NCBI GenBank assembly: GCA_905178155.1
Contig: CAJINV010000012.1
Span: 1,492,492 to 1,556,491, forward strand
Direction: 5' to 3'
Source of the DNA: Amoebophrya sp. A120
Taxonomy: Eukaryota; Sar; Dinophyceae; Syndiniales; Amoebophryaceae
Length of the DNA: 64,000 nucleotides
This document shows positions 21,064 to 32,182 of the stretch, one piece after another. The notes under the pieces are model-generated. The model did not search any database and was not told where the DNA came from. It was given only the letters and a program-made list of their open reading frames with translations. How positions within the stretch are numbered: the stretch's first letter is position 1; each line of letters starts with the position of its first letter. The translations under genes were made by a program, and so were the position numbers.

Positions 21064-24000
21064 ATGTCCTCCGCACCAACGTCTTTCGCACGACAAACCA
21101 ATACCGGCGACGCAAATGGGGGCAAGGGGAAGGGTAAAAAGAAGTACTCCTGGAGAAAAGTCACGACCCAGCGGCCTTCGATGACCACGGGCGCAGGAGA
21201 GGATACTACCTGCTACATGAAGAATGAAGCGAAGGGAAAGAAGAAGAAGAAGTTCTATTGGAGAAAAGTTACGACCCAGCCCCCGTCAACCTCCACGAAC
21301 GCAGAAGGAGACGACCAACAGCGGCTCATCACAAAAGAACCTGCTCCAAGTGCGAATGATTTTTGTGCGAAAAACAAGAAGAGCAACGGCAACCTCGACA
21401 TCAAAAGCGCTAATCTTCCGAATGTGAGCGACTGTGACAAATCACCTTCTGTGGTAGCGCGGCTAAAGGATCATGGTGGCGAGGGAGATGAAACTCATAC
21501 CTCAACCTCCACAACGAGCAACGGCAGCACAAGCTGTGGCGGTACACCCGACATACTTGCAGAAGTGATATCAGAGACGGATCAGGAAAGTTGTGAGGAC
21601 GGTAATCATGATGAGGAGGAAAAAAACCCTTCCTTCAACATCGCAAACAGGAAAATGTCGCTCACAGATTTGCCACTGGAGCTGATTTTTGAGATCGCGA
21701 GCTTCGTCGGACCTGAGGTTAAATTGCAGTTTTTCGGCAAAAGTAGACCAGGTGTTACTGGTAAAAGATCAACATACTACCGTCCCCTGTCGGAGAAGCA
21801 GCTGGTTCCGTGGCTGGATTTCTTCGGCCCCAGTTATGTGCTGCAGAATTTGGAACACGACATTCACGAATTTTTTACCGGGTTTCTCGGTCGGGATGCG
21901 AATAATGAAGCGGAAAGTGTGGAAGAGATTCAACGGAGATCCACCAGTGATAGGAGCAGGGGTAAAATTGATGCAAACGAACATACCAGAATGAGGAAGA
22001 GGATTGTCAGCAGGCACAGAGAAGACGAACAAGCAAATGAGATGAATGCTGCTCAACGTCTTGCTCACGGTTCTTCTTCTTCCTCCCCTTCACCATCTCC
22101 AGCAGTTTCTCCACATCAAAGTGCAAAAGACCAAGGTGATACTATTCTGACCATACCGGATGGGTTCGGCGGAACACTGAAATTCGAGGCAGAGGACGTG
22201 CTGACCAGTCTCCCACTGTCGTCTTTCTCCTCCAGCTCGCACGACGGAACTTTCCCGGAGAAGTTTTTCTCCATCAGAATTTACTCCGACCTGTTCAATT
22301 TTGCGCAAACGTGCAAGCAACTCTACGCGGATTTGTGGCAAGACCCGGAGCACCTATTCGCGAGCTTTTACTTTGAGAATATGTCTTGCAAAAGTAGGGT
22401 GTTGGTACGGATAAATCGTTGCACTGCAAATTAAGAAATTGTTTTCGGACGCATGATGCTTAAGAGAAAAAGCAAAAGTGCGATTTCTAGTGATGCTACA
22501 TCCGACAGGGAGGCTGCTTTGTCATGCAGATACAGTACTTATTGCAATTTCACTGACACCAGCACACTAACTTTTGGGCGGCATAGGGGAGAGGAACGAA
22601 CGAAATAATCCAATCGCGGAGAAGATGATTCGTAAGAGGAACGAGCAGCAAAAGCGCCAGGAAGATAAACGAAATCAAGAAAACAACACGACGAGGACCA
22701 CTAGTGGCGCTTCTTTTCCACGACCTCTCAGTGAATTGAAATTAGAACAATTACCATCGGAAAATAAATGTCTCTTGTTCAGTAACTCCAATTTGTTTGG
22801 TCTCCCGGCGTTTTTGGAGTACAAAATTTGGCACGCGGAGGTACGGAGACAGCGGGAGCTGGTGTTGCGCAGTTGCGCGGAGGTTTCCACTGGGACTGGC
22901 GTAGTTGCCAGCGCTACCAGTTCTAGCAGTAGGTCCTCTTCCTCTACTTCTGCTTCTCCCGAGAAAAGAGCGGAATCAAAAGTAAATCAACCAGATCTAC
23001 TGCTGTTGTCAAAAACAAAACAAGCATCCGATGAACAAATAACCGAATCGCGAAAAATAACCGAATTCGATCGGATTTGGGCTCTCGCGGGTGCGGCAAC
23101 CACACTCCCGACGCGGTACGCAGGCACCGGCGTGGCTCCCTTTCACGGGAATTTCGCATCTTTCTGGGTGCGCTTCCAACAGGGCGGGCCGCTGTCGTTT
23201 GCTTTTCTCACGGAGCCCGAATTGTTCTGCGGCTTGGTTTCGATGGAGGAGGTGAAGCGACACTTTTTCTTCGAACAATTGGTGTACGCGAAAAGAATGG
23301 CCGCGAAAATAAAGACGGCCGCGAAGATGAAGCAGGAGGACAAGGAAATATTGAAATTGGAGCAATCAAATTCAAGAACGGCAGATCATCATGTTGCTGA
23401 CACATCACAAGATGTTGACAGTGGCGGGCTAACTACCCTCCGAAATTACACCGCCGCTGTCCATCTCGACGGCGAAAGGAGAACCACGGTTGTAACGAGC
23501 AGATTTATTGAACCTGCTCCAAATTCTTCGGGCTCCAACAATATTCCCCCGGTGGCTGCTCTCCACTTGCGGTGGTGCAGCCGAATCGAACAGCAGCTGC
23601 GGGCTGCGCTGCTGCGCAAAAGGATCTCGCGACATGTGCGAAAGATGGCCGAGGAGAGGCAGAGGACGGGGACGTCGGGGGAGACCGAAACCGCTGGGTT
23701 AGAAAATAACGCAAAGGAAATGCAGAGCAGCATGGAAAATGAAAACAAAAAGACAAACACGGAGAACACGAACACGACAGAGGAAAATCAGCAGAATTCT
23801 CCATCTACTGCCGCCGCTTGTACCAAGACCAACCGCACATCAACTACCGCTACCACTCTTGAAGATGAACCATCACGGAATAGCCGCCCAAAAGGTGTGA
23901 GCAGAGGGACATCAAGTGGATCATCTTCAGCATCATCTTCATCTTCACTGCCAAGCAAAAATGCGGAAGAAGATGCAGTGGCTCCCCAGCAGGGTCCTAC

Positions 24001-24121
24001 AGCAAAAAAAAACCCGGTGCTGAGCGCCACCTACGACGAAATTTTTGCGAACCGGGAATCCGCCGAGAGTTACATCGCATTGCTGGTAAAACATGGGCCT
24101 GTTGAGGACGTCGAAGGGTAA
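21064..24121 (+). CDS. F-box-like protein with disordered low-complexity regions
   Basis: Two exons (21064-22379 and 22586-24121) separated by introner family F. With one TSD removed the total is 949 codons including TAA, 948 aa. The N-terminus has two copies of a Lys-rich repeat ending WRKVTTQ.PS (about residues 20-40 and 58-77). A central LTDLPLELIFEIASFVGPEV (about residue 200) matches the start of an F-box helix, the SKP1-binding segment of SCF ubiquitin ligases. DLFNFAQTCKQLYADLW later resembles F-box partner helices. The second exon is rich in S, T, K and E with one hydrophobic patch (HGNFASFWVRFQQGGPLSFA). The F-box call rests on pattern only; substrate unknown. Confidence 0.6.
22380..22585 (+). 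mobile_element. Introner, family F (single copy)
   Basis: Ends are TATGTCTTGCAAAAGTAGGG and ...AACTTTTGGGCGGCATA. The inverted core is CAAAAGT..GTGTTGGT against ACACCAGCACACTAACTTTTG. TSD GAGAA / GGGGA has two mismatches. Excision keeps the F-box-like frame open (FYF|GERNERNN) and makes a whole number of codons. 206 bp. Confidence 0.7.
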
Positions 24122-24245
24122 TTTTGTCCGTTTCCAAGCTGAAGCTGGAGTGAGTTGTCTGCACCGTTTCTATGTATCATCATTGATTTATTCTTTGACA
24201 TCACCACTTTTTTTTCAAAAGTTTCAAGACGTTTCGTAACATTCC

Positions 24246-24494
24246 ATGGCATATGAGCTGACTTATTTCGCACTCATCTACTACATGAAGAAGACGCGGT
24301 GGAAGAAGGGACTACAATCCGAAGTTTCGTTTTTTTGAAATCATGCGGTGAAGAACTACGTGAGCAGCATATCCATCACGGGCATCAATTGTGTCTTCGA
24401 CATACCGACGAGCAGCTTGCACACAGTGCGATTGCGCACGCCGCCAATTCTGTGGGGCCGAAGGAAGCTCCTGGGGACACGGTGCAAGTGTTGA
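24246..24494 (+). other. Possible small gene with an in-frame TGA
   Basis: An ATG at 24246 opens MAYELTYFALIYYMKKTRWK and meets TGA at 24336-24338. The same frame continues with coding-like sequence (YVSSISITGINCVFDIPTSS, PPILWGRRKLLG) to a second TGA at 24494. This could be a tiny intron, a nonsense mutation or two unrelated exons. Confidence 0.25.
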
Positions 24495-24749
24495 AGAAAC
24501 TGCCGTCCTGGTTGTTCCAGACAGCACCACTTGTCTTTCGGGTCAATATACTGGCTTCACCGACCACCTAAACTGATCGAGTGTACGTAGTACCCCAAGG
24601 ACATCATCAGTAAGTACTTACTTCAAAGAGGAGCAGTCCACTTGTTCAAACATACTGATAGATAGCACCAGACTGTGTCGGAAAAACGGTTTACGTCATT
24701 CTTGTTCCAAAAGACGATCCTCGGCTACGACACTGCAAAAACAGAAATT

Positions 24750-25424
24750 ATGTCGAACCTCGTCCGTCGTCTGCTTGAAAAACTCGTCCTTGCGCCTGGG
24801 CGGACTTCTCAGCGTGTCTGGCAATCAGCGCCGCGAGGACAACTGAGTAAGTCAAGCTTGTCTTGTTCCTGGTCCTGGGTTGAGGTTCCGGATGGAAATT
24901 GTTTAGGTTATTTGGCTCCCAACCTCTGGACGTCAACATCCCTTTTCTCAGCACTGAACATTTTCTACGCGGCGTTCCTGAGGAGCAGTACAGTCTGCAG
25001 GAACAACCACGCGAACGACGAGAGCAACAATGGACCACCGATGTTTTTTCCTTTCCCCTCTCTCGCCGCGGAGATAGGGTCGTCGACTCCGGAGAACCAC
25101 TTTAAAAATACCGACTCACCAAGTGCAGCAGATTTCGACAATGACGACATCAAAAACGACTGTGGCTTTCTCCACGTCCGTAACGGGAATTGGCGCAACA
25201 CCCAGGGCACTTTGAATCCGAGTTTGTGGAAGAGGTACCACCGGCACGGGTACTGGGCCCAGCGCCGGGTGTTCGGGCACAACGAATTCGCGGTGAAACG
25301 TCGCTGGAAGTTTCATTTGGTGTTGGGGCAGGGGAAAAGGTGTCAGGACTACATGTTGCAGAGAGCGACAAAGTACTGCGATCAAAGCTATTACAGGCCG
25401 TTGAAGAATTATTGTCGATGGTAA
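24750..25424 (+). CDS. Small basic protein, possible mitochondrial ribosomal protein bL34m
   Basis: ATG 24750; canonical intron 24847-24906 (GTAAGT...TTTAG, 60 bp); stop TAA at 25424. 204 aa in frame. The N-terminus (MSNLVRRLLEKLVLAPGRTS) is basic and amphipathic, compatible with a mitochondrial targeting peptide. The C-terminal block LNPSLWKRYHRHGYWAQRR then AVKRRWKFH recalls the bL34 pattern (PS..KR.R.HGF.AR...NGR..L.RR), but spacing and several residues differ. An Asp/Asn/Ser-rich linker lies between. The gene call is moderate; the bL34m assignment is a weak inference. Confidence 0.45.
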   Translation: MSNLVRRLLEKLVLAPGRTSQRVWQSAPRGQLSKSSLSCSWSWVEVPDGNCLGYLAPNLWTSTSLFSALNIFYAAFLRSSTVCRNNHANDESNNGPPMFFPFPSLAAEIGSSTPENHFKNTDSPSAADFDNDDIKNDCGFLHVRNGNWRNTQGTLNPSLWKRYHRHGYWAQRRVFGHNEFAVKRRWKFHLVLGQGKRCQDYMLQRATKYCDQSYYRPLKNYCRW

Positions 25425-26067
25425 TTTTTACTATGCAGTAGAAGACGTAATCAGTACAACAACTGGTGATAGAGATGCGAAAATGAATGGTATGTAAACA
25501 GCAGTACCTCCGGATGATAGAATGCGCCAAGTAGTGAGAAAGAAAAAGAAGCATCGATTGGATGTCGATAATTCTGAGAGCTGGAAATAGCAAAGAAGGA
25601 CTGCGAGGAATGTTTTTTCACCCAGTCTGTGAGTGCTGTTCCAATTGCTGACTTTGTTTCGTTTCGACTTCGATTTTCGCAACAATTTTAAGGTTTTCGT
25701 CAAATTGGTTCAAAACCATTTTCACGCGAGAGAACAGCAGCATCAAAACAGGGCTTGATCTTGTTCTAGGAAAAGGAACAAGCCACGAGTTGAATCAAAG
25801 TTGAGTTTTTTTCGAGTTGCGTTTTTTTCAAAGTGCCACGAGCTGTCGAGCAAAATAGAAGGTGTTGTAGTTTTGTAGTTGTTATCTGAAAATTGTTCGA
25901 TGTTTTTCTTTCGATGTTTCATTTGCAACCTATCAATAGGCAGTTTAGAAAGTCGAAAGAACACTACTACAGCCGTGTAACGACTTGTGCGGCACCGCGG
26001 TATTTCTGCGATGGTGAGACCCAGACCCATTCGTAAGTAGCTAGATTTTTAGACAGAAAAAGAGAAA

Positions 26068-29000
26068 ATGGCATTCTCCAAGCCGATTGCCCCGTGGTCG
26101 TCCCGGCTAGAAGAAGAACGAAAAGCCCGGGAAAAAAACTACATGGAGGATCATGATTTCTGGACTGCCCCTTCCTTCTCCTTTTTCAACGAAATGGTAG
26201 AGCAAACGAGCAGAACACTCTCCGGTTATTTGCTTGTGGAAGAGAATGCCGTAGGTTCATTTCCCAGCAGTGTCTCCACGCGGGTGACCTCCTCAAGAAG
26301 ACCAAGAGGGGCAGTAGTGCGAGGAGAAGCAACATCTTCCGCGAAAAAGGCGCAGCGGAATGAAAATCTGATTCAGACCACGGTGCAGCGGAATGACCTA
26401 GGGAACGGCAGGTCTTGTAATCAAGCGACATCTACTTCGAAGGAGTTTAGTAGAAGCAACCGGATCAATCTAACCGTGCCAAGAAGAACGATAACCACTT
26501 CTACTTCATCAGTGTCTGCTGCTGGTGCGCAAGAAGAGGATTTGACCACACACCGGCGAAGATTCGAGGAGTTGACAACTGTCAAGAAGGGTAGTTGTGA
26601 TTTGTCCTTGCCCATGACCAAACCAGCAAGCGAATTTTTAGTCCACAGCCAGAACAACAAGCTGCTGTGCGCGCACGAGACGAAGAGGAGTGCACCAGTG
26701 CTGCCAGTTCCACGACTGATAGGACGCGAGGAAAATGGTAGAACAAGCACAGCGGATGGACAATTTCTAGAAGAGCATGCGTCATCAACTTCGACCAGCA
26801 CCCCTCCAACAAGTTGTCCGTCCAGTCCAATGTCGTGCAGAAGCACTAGTTCCACCAGCACAACTTCCTGCGGCTCTAAAACTTCCTCCCCCTCCTCGTC
26901 CTTCAGTAAGAAACAGTTCTACCAAGCGGAGAGACACGTGAAGAAGACCGCGAAATTTTTGGCAAAGTGCGATCCGTATTGGCGACATGTGGCGGAGACG
27001 CTGATGTTGAATGTCACGGTGGCAAAAGCGGCAACGGTAATATCGATTGAACTCTATTTTGATGAAGACGTGTCGATTGTTTGGTTCCATTTTCATAAGT
27101 TTCTTTCCTTGTGCAAAAAGAAGAACTGTATACTTACACTGGAAAACTGGCAGTGAGATGAAAATGATATCATGTACTGTACCAATACCTCCCAGGCCCT
27201 CGGTTTTTTCACCACAACCTTCGGCTCTTCCGCGGCGCTCTTTCCCCTAGCCCTGGCTTCTGGCACCGCGATATCCTGAGTAAAAACGTCACCACACCAG
27301 AGTTGTCATGCAGATTTGCAATCACAGGAACATTTGTAATGCGCATCGCCAGGAGGACCTTTTTAGTCGTGTTTTGAAATTTGTAATGCTGTAAACAGGA
27401 TGAGCAGATGCTGGATTTCTGATGCAGCTGGCCTTGCGAACCTGCACTACACTACGGACTGCAGCTTGTGATGCGTGACCCCCCAAAGTTCTAGGTTTGT
27501 GTTGCAAAGTCCCCATCTTGACTCTGGTGTGGGGATGTTTTTACTCAGGATACGCGATGGTCCCAGCGCCGCCGCCCTCGAAAATCCAGTATAACATATC
27601 GAATGCAAATATGTCTGGGTGTGGAAAGTTGTAATGCCAAAAATGAATGAGAGTCGCACTGCTACTGCAGTACGCAGCCAAGCATGACAATTTTTTGGGG
27701 TGCTGTGTGTTTCGTACTCCGCATGGCAAGCCGCGTTTTTGCATGACGGGTAGGGGCGGGACCTTTTCGTGCCCCTGCATCACAGAGTCTCAAGCCATGT
27801 CAGACATGCATTACAAATCTACAAATCTTCCAGACCCGCCATACATATTTGCGATGCATATAACAACCGGCAGATCAAAACCATCCCCGGCCCGGGGAGC
27901 ACCGGGTCGCAGGCGCTGACGCACCCGACGACCGGGCAGCCGTTGCCAAAGGAAGAGGACCAGTTTATGGAATTGATCTTCCCGGGCTTCGACTCTGACA
28001 CCTTCATCTGGAATGTGACGCTGGCGCAAGTGGCGGCCTTCGGCTTTACCATGTTCATCGGCCACCAGAAAGCAAACCCGACGCCCTGTGCACTGTACTT
28101 TTTTTGATACAACGCTATTTCGTTCTTCATTCTGTGATTCGGATGATCGCGGTTTTCTTTTTCAAGGTGGTGTTTTGTCATGGGAACTACGCCATGCAAC
28201 CGCTCTTGCAAGATGAAAAAATCATCCTCACAAGAAGAAGAAACACAAAGAGCCATCTAATATGCGAATGCAAACACATCACCAAATAATTCTTCATAAA
28301 ACCACCAGGTACATGCTCGGCGCTTCCTGGGGCCCCGCGCTGGCCCGGGGGCAGGTTTGGCGGTTACTGTGCCCGATGATGCTGCATGCGAACATGATGC
28401 ACTTGTTTTTCATATCGTCAGAAAAAACGTGCCCCCCACCCCAGAGTTGTGATGCAAATGTGCAACGACAGGAATCGATTTATAATGCGCAGCTCCATGA
28501 GATGCGTTTCCAGTTGCGTTTTGGAATTTGTAATGCTGTAAACTACGGGATGAGAAAGTGGCTTTCTCATGCTTCTTCCCTTGCCAACCAGCACTACACT
28601 GCAGAGGAAAACTTGTCATGCGCAGCTCCCAAAACTTGGACGGAGATTTGTGTTGCTAGATCCCCAACTTGAAGACTATGGGGTGGGGACGTTTTTGTTT
28701 AGGATACTTCAACGTGTTCTTCCAGTTAAGAATTGGGTTTGGCATGGAGCTATCAACTGCAAATATTTCTGGGTCTGAAACGCTGGAACTTGTAATGCTA
28801 ATTCTGGATAGTGCAAAAATGAAAAATCTGTGTTTCGTGATTACCAAAAGCTGCCCACTTTTGACCAAGTTGAGAGGCAGTTTCTCATGCAGGCGAGGCA
28901 TGATAGAGGTCGTGCAGAATCTGTCATGCTAGATCATATATGACAGACCTCATGCGTCATAGAAAACATGCATGACAAGTCTTGCGACAGTCGAGACCCA

Positions 29001-29959
29001 GACATATTTGCATTTGATAGGAGCGACAGTTCGGAAAATCGAAGATGCGGTCCCTGTACGTTATGTGCGGAGTGATCGGGAACCTGATCTCGGTCATGCT
29101 CGATCCGTTCAAATTAGCTGTTGGGGCGTCCACGGCGGGGTTTGGGTATAGTTTGTCCTGTTCTTGTAGCAACATTTGTATTGCGGTTTTGCTACGACGA
29201 TACGTCTTTGTCATGCACGATCACGAACAAAAATCAAAAACAAATCAAAACAGGCTTATCGGCGTGTGGATTGCGGAAATCGTGATGTCGTGGGAGCTAT
29301 GGATTGCAAACATGTCCGGGTCTCTTGGAAGGATGCCAGGTTTGTCATGCTTGTGTAGTATGACAGAAGAGTTTGTGATGCGTGTCCAAGAACAGACTCT
29401 TTTGCTTGTCATGCAAAAACGCAGTTCGTCATGCGGAAAACGCAACGCGAAACCGCGCAACTATTTCTCATGCTTGGCCTTGCATTTTTACAGAGCATTC
29501 ACTATTGACGATTCAGCATTACAAGCTTCCAGATCCAGACCCACACATATTTGCATTTGATAGGAGCTGCTCGGGCAGAACCGGGATCGCACGCTGATCT
29601 GGATTCTGTTCATGCTGGTGTCTGTCACCACTATGTCGGGGATGACGCCGAACATGGATCTCTACGGCCATTTCGGCGGCGCTTTGGGTGGTTTTCTCAT
29701 GGCCTTGGTGATGGCGGACATGAAACCGGAGCACCGCCCCCCGTGGTACAACCTGCTCAAGAAGCTCGGGTTCGTCGGGCTGGCGTCGATTTTCGGGGTG
29801 GGCTTGTGGAAAGTCGGCTTTCACACGCCGCTGACCCCCATCCCGGACTGCCCATGGTTCTCCGACTGGCTGTCCGGCGCGAGCCACCTCGGGTTCGGGA
29901 ATGTTCTGCCGAACATCGGGAACCTGTTCTCCAGGGGGGCGAGCTCGATCGTGATTTGA
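26068..29959 (+). CDS. Rhomboid-family intramembrane serine protease with a long N-terminal extension
   Basis: Exons: 26068-27036, 27196-27271, 27553-27596, 27861-28094, 28309-28412, 28707-28750, 29020-29145, 29254-29297, 29563-29959. Removing five introners with one TSD each gives exactly 671 codons (670 aa). Residues 1-310 are a Ser/Thr-rich, probably disordered cytosolic region. The rhomboid core is unmistakable: GQVWRLLCPMMLHANMMHLF (L1 loop region with the Arg/His/Asn cluster), then GASTAGFGLIGVW with the nucleophile Ser in a GxS setting, and the catalytic His in DLYGHFGGALGGF. The protease acts within the membrane on substrate TM helices. Canonical introns are 27037-27195, 28095-28308 and 29146-29253. 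The joint of the N-terminal exon to the core (27036/27196) is canonical and in phase, but two separate genes remain possible. Confidence 0.88.
27272..27552 (+). mobile_element. Introner, family B, in the rhomboid gene
   Basis: Ends TATCCTGAGTAAAAACGTCA and ...TTTTTACTCAGGATA. TSD CGCGA at 27267-27271 and 27553-27557. Excision joins ASGTA to MVPAPPPS. Confidence 0.9.
27597..27860 (+). mobile_element. Introner, family A, in the rhomboid gene
   Basis: Starts TATCGAATGCAAATATGTCT and ends CATATTTGCGATGCATA. TSD TAACA at 27592-27596 and 27861-27865. Excision gives KIQYNNRQIK. Confidence 0.9.
28413..28706 (+). mobile_element. Introner, family B (diverged), in the rhomboid gene
   Basis: Starts TATCGTCAGAAAAAACGTGC and ends GTTTTTGTTTAGGATA. 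TSD TTTCA / CTTCA. Excision rebuilds HLFFNVFFQL of the rhomboid core. Confidence 0.88.
28751..29019 (+). mobile_element. Introner, family A, in the rhomboid gene
   Basis: Starts TATCAACTGCAAATATTTCT and ends CATATTTGCATTTGATA. TSD GGAGC at 28746-28750 and 29020-29024. Excision gives GFGMERQFGK. Confidence 0.92.
29298..29562 (+). mobile_element. Introner, family A, in the rhomboid gene
   Basis: Starts TATGGATTGCAAACATGTCC and ends CATATTTGCATTTGATA. TSD GGAGC at 29293-29297 and 29563-29567, the same 5 bp as at the neighbouring introner. Excision gives MSWELLGQNR. Confidence 0.92.
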
Positions 29960-30437
29960 TTTTAAGGAGGGAGTTGCGATTCTAACAAGGTTGGATTTCA
30001 TGCTGTAGGGTGGACTTAAGTTGCAGTATCGCAGCAGAACTAGTAGAGACAGGAAGATCTGTACTTCCAAGAATCTCAATCTTCTGAAGAACTTTTTTGC
30101 TTTTGTTAAGAGCCTTTTCGCAGAACTTGAACTTGTTTTCGAGGCAACGCGCTTGCCGAGCAAAAATGGAATATCCACTGGTTTATTTCGTTCGAGGTCG
30201 AGCTAAGCCAAGAACAAGAACTAAACACGAAATAGGTGTTGATGCAGATTACAAAAGAACCTACAAGTACTTGTTTCTCAAACAAAATTGAAGACAAATT
30301 TACAGTATCGAGCGAACTGTTTTTGTACGAAAAGTATTGAGGTAAGTAGGCGATTGCGAAAAAAACTACTGAAAATCCTGCTTCTACTCGCGGTAGGAGT
30401 TTTTAAACCGAACAAGTTAGTACTTAAATAACAGTTA

Positions 30438-31483
30438 AGTTTATAAGCTGGGAGAGGGGAGAGCCCGGGAGAGGCTGGGAGAGGCTGGGAGAGCTTTCGC
30501 AAATTAGAAGGAACAGCGCGACTCGTTTTGTAAATTTGCTTCAGGCTCGATGGTATGATGTCTATTTTACTGCAGTTCTTTTTATATATATGTAAGCGGT
30601 TTGGACGGCGCCCCTGTGGCGTATTTCTATTTGTGACTACTCGGCGCAGTTTTTGGGATGGCGGATGCCGCCGACAGGTGGCATCTAGGGGGCGAAAAAT
30701 TCCTGCATGCGTGTCCTCCACGCGGGCGGCCCCTGGGGCGCTGCTGTCGTTATCCATCAGGGAAAGTTGAAGCGGGCACTTCGATTTTCCTTCGATGAGG
30801 GAAAGCTGAAGTGGCCAATTCAAATTTCCTTCGATGAGGGAAGGTTGAAGTGGTCACTTCAATTTTCCTTCGATGATGGAAAGTTGAAGTGGCCACTTCG
30901 AATTTCCTTCGATGAGGGAAAGTTGACGGGGCCATTTCAAATTTCCTTCGATGAGGGAAGGTTGAAGCGGTAACGTCGATTTTCCTTCGATGAGGGAAAG
31001 GCGAAGTGGCCACTTCAAATTTCCTTCGAAGAGGGAAAGTTGAAGCGGCCATCCCAAATTTCCTTGCTTCGATGAGGGAAAGTTGAAATGGCAACTGCGA
31101 GCTTCCTTTGATGAGGGAGCGTTGAAGTGGGCACTTCGATTTTCCTTCGATGAGGGAAAGTTGAAATGGCCATTTCAAATTTCCTTCGATGGGGGGAAGT
31201 TGAAGTGGCCACTTCAAATGTCCTTCGATGAGCGGGCGCGCGGTGCTCGTTTGCCTTCGAATCGATGCAACGCCATTGGCTGCGTATGGGGTGAGTGAAT
31301 GCGCGCGCGCAGCGCGCGCGCGAAATTTTTTTTGGTTCTATGGCTCTCCCTATTAAAGTATAATAATCAACACCATACGCGGGGGATTAGATAATCCAGC
31401 GAGTTTTTTTTTTGTGACGTGTTGGCGTTGCTGATTTTCCTCTCCCAGGCTCTCCCAACCCAGGAAAAAGGGGGCTATAAACT
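30438..31483. mobile_element. Non-autonomous TIR element carrying a minisatellite
   Basis: Inverted ends are AGTTTATAAGC and GGGCTATAAACT. Inside them are inverted GGGAGAG-rich tracts (30449-30495; complement near 31438-31456). There is no long ORF apart from the repeat-derived one. About 1.05 kb, with a GC-palindromic run (GCGCGCGCGCAGCGCGCGCG) near 31300. No clear TSD found. Confidence 0.55.
30757..31231. repeat. 39-bp minisatellite, about 12 units
   Basis: Unit begins TTCGATGAGGGAAAGTTGAA, continues GTGGCCACTTCAAATTTCC, and repeats head to tail. Most units hold the dyad GAAGTGGCCACTTC. As 39 is a multiple of 3, frames stay open and encode 13-residue repeats (for example FDEGKLKWPLRIS). 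One unit near 31027 has extra bases that break the frame, arguing against a protein role. Confidence 0.9.
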
Positions 31484-32182
31484 GTGCTGAAATAATACTT
31501 TTCATTTTGTCGTCTCTTCACCCGAACAGTATTAGGGCGACGAGAATCAATCTGTCAACTACGCGCAACTTTTATTCCGTGTGGCACTACTTCCGGAGTA
31601 AATTATTCTTCAGCTACTGCTATCGACGCAGCTTTTGAACTTTGAGAACTTCTTCGCTATCGACTGCACGTGTTTGGGAGAATTATGGATACTAGCGAGA
31701 GAGGCAGTGCCTTGCCCTGGCGCTGGCAAGAGTTGGTCCGTTTGCGTACTTGCGTGAGATTTCAACTGTGTTCGTGTTCTGCGTTTTGCGCTTCTTATTT
31801 CCAAGCTCCTTGCAGCTGCGGCGGGAATGGATTCCAAGTTTTTGGCGGAGTTTACATAAAGTAAAGTACTGCTACATATGCTTTTTCGTTCTTGTCGCGT
31901 CACTGGTCCGTTTCACTATGTGCAGTAGTCGTTTCTCAGCCTTTGTTTCCTTTTCTACAAGTAACCAAGTGCAGACTTCTGCTTCATACACCTTATTGCG
32001 GCCAGCAAACATCAATCCTCTGCCTGCTCCTTCGGTGGCAGATCGTTCTACAACGCCATTTAACTACAAACTAGTCGTTCTCGTTGTATAGAGAAATATA
32101 GATTTTGCGCAAGCGACGTAGTAACAAGTGCTTGTAGTACTCGGTGTTTTATTTTGTTCGCAAAGAAGTCTAGAACATCAAT

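Noticed and set aside
30707-31298. Repeat-encoded proteins with 13-residue units on both strands
   Set aside because: Explained by the 39-bp minisatellite. One unit with extra bases breaks the frame, and reading is open on both strands.
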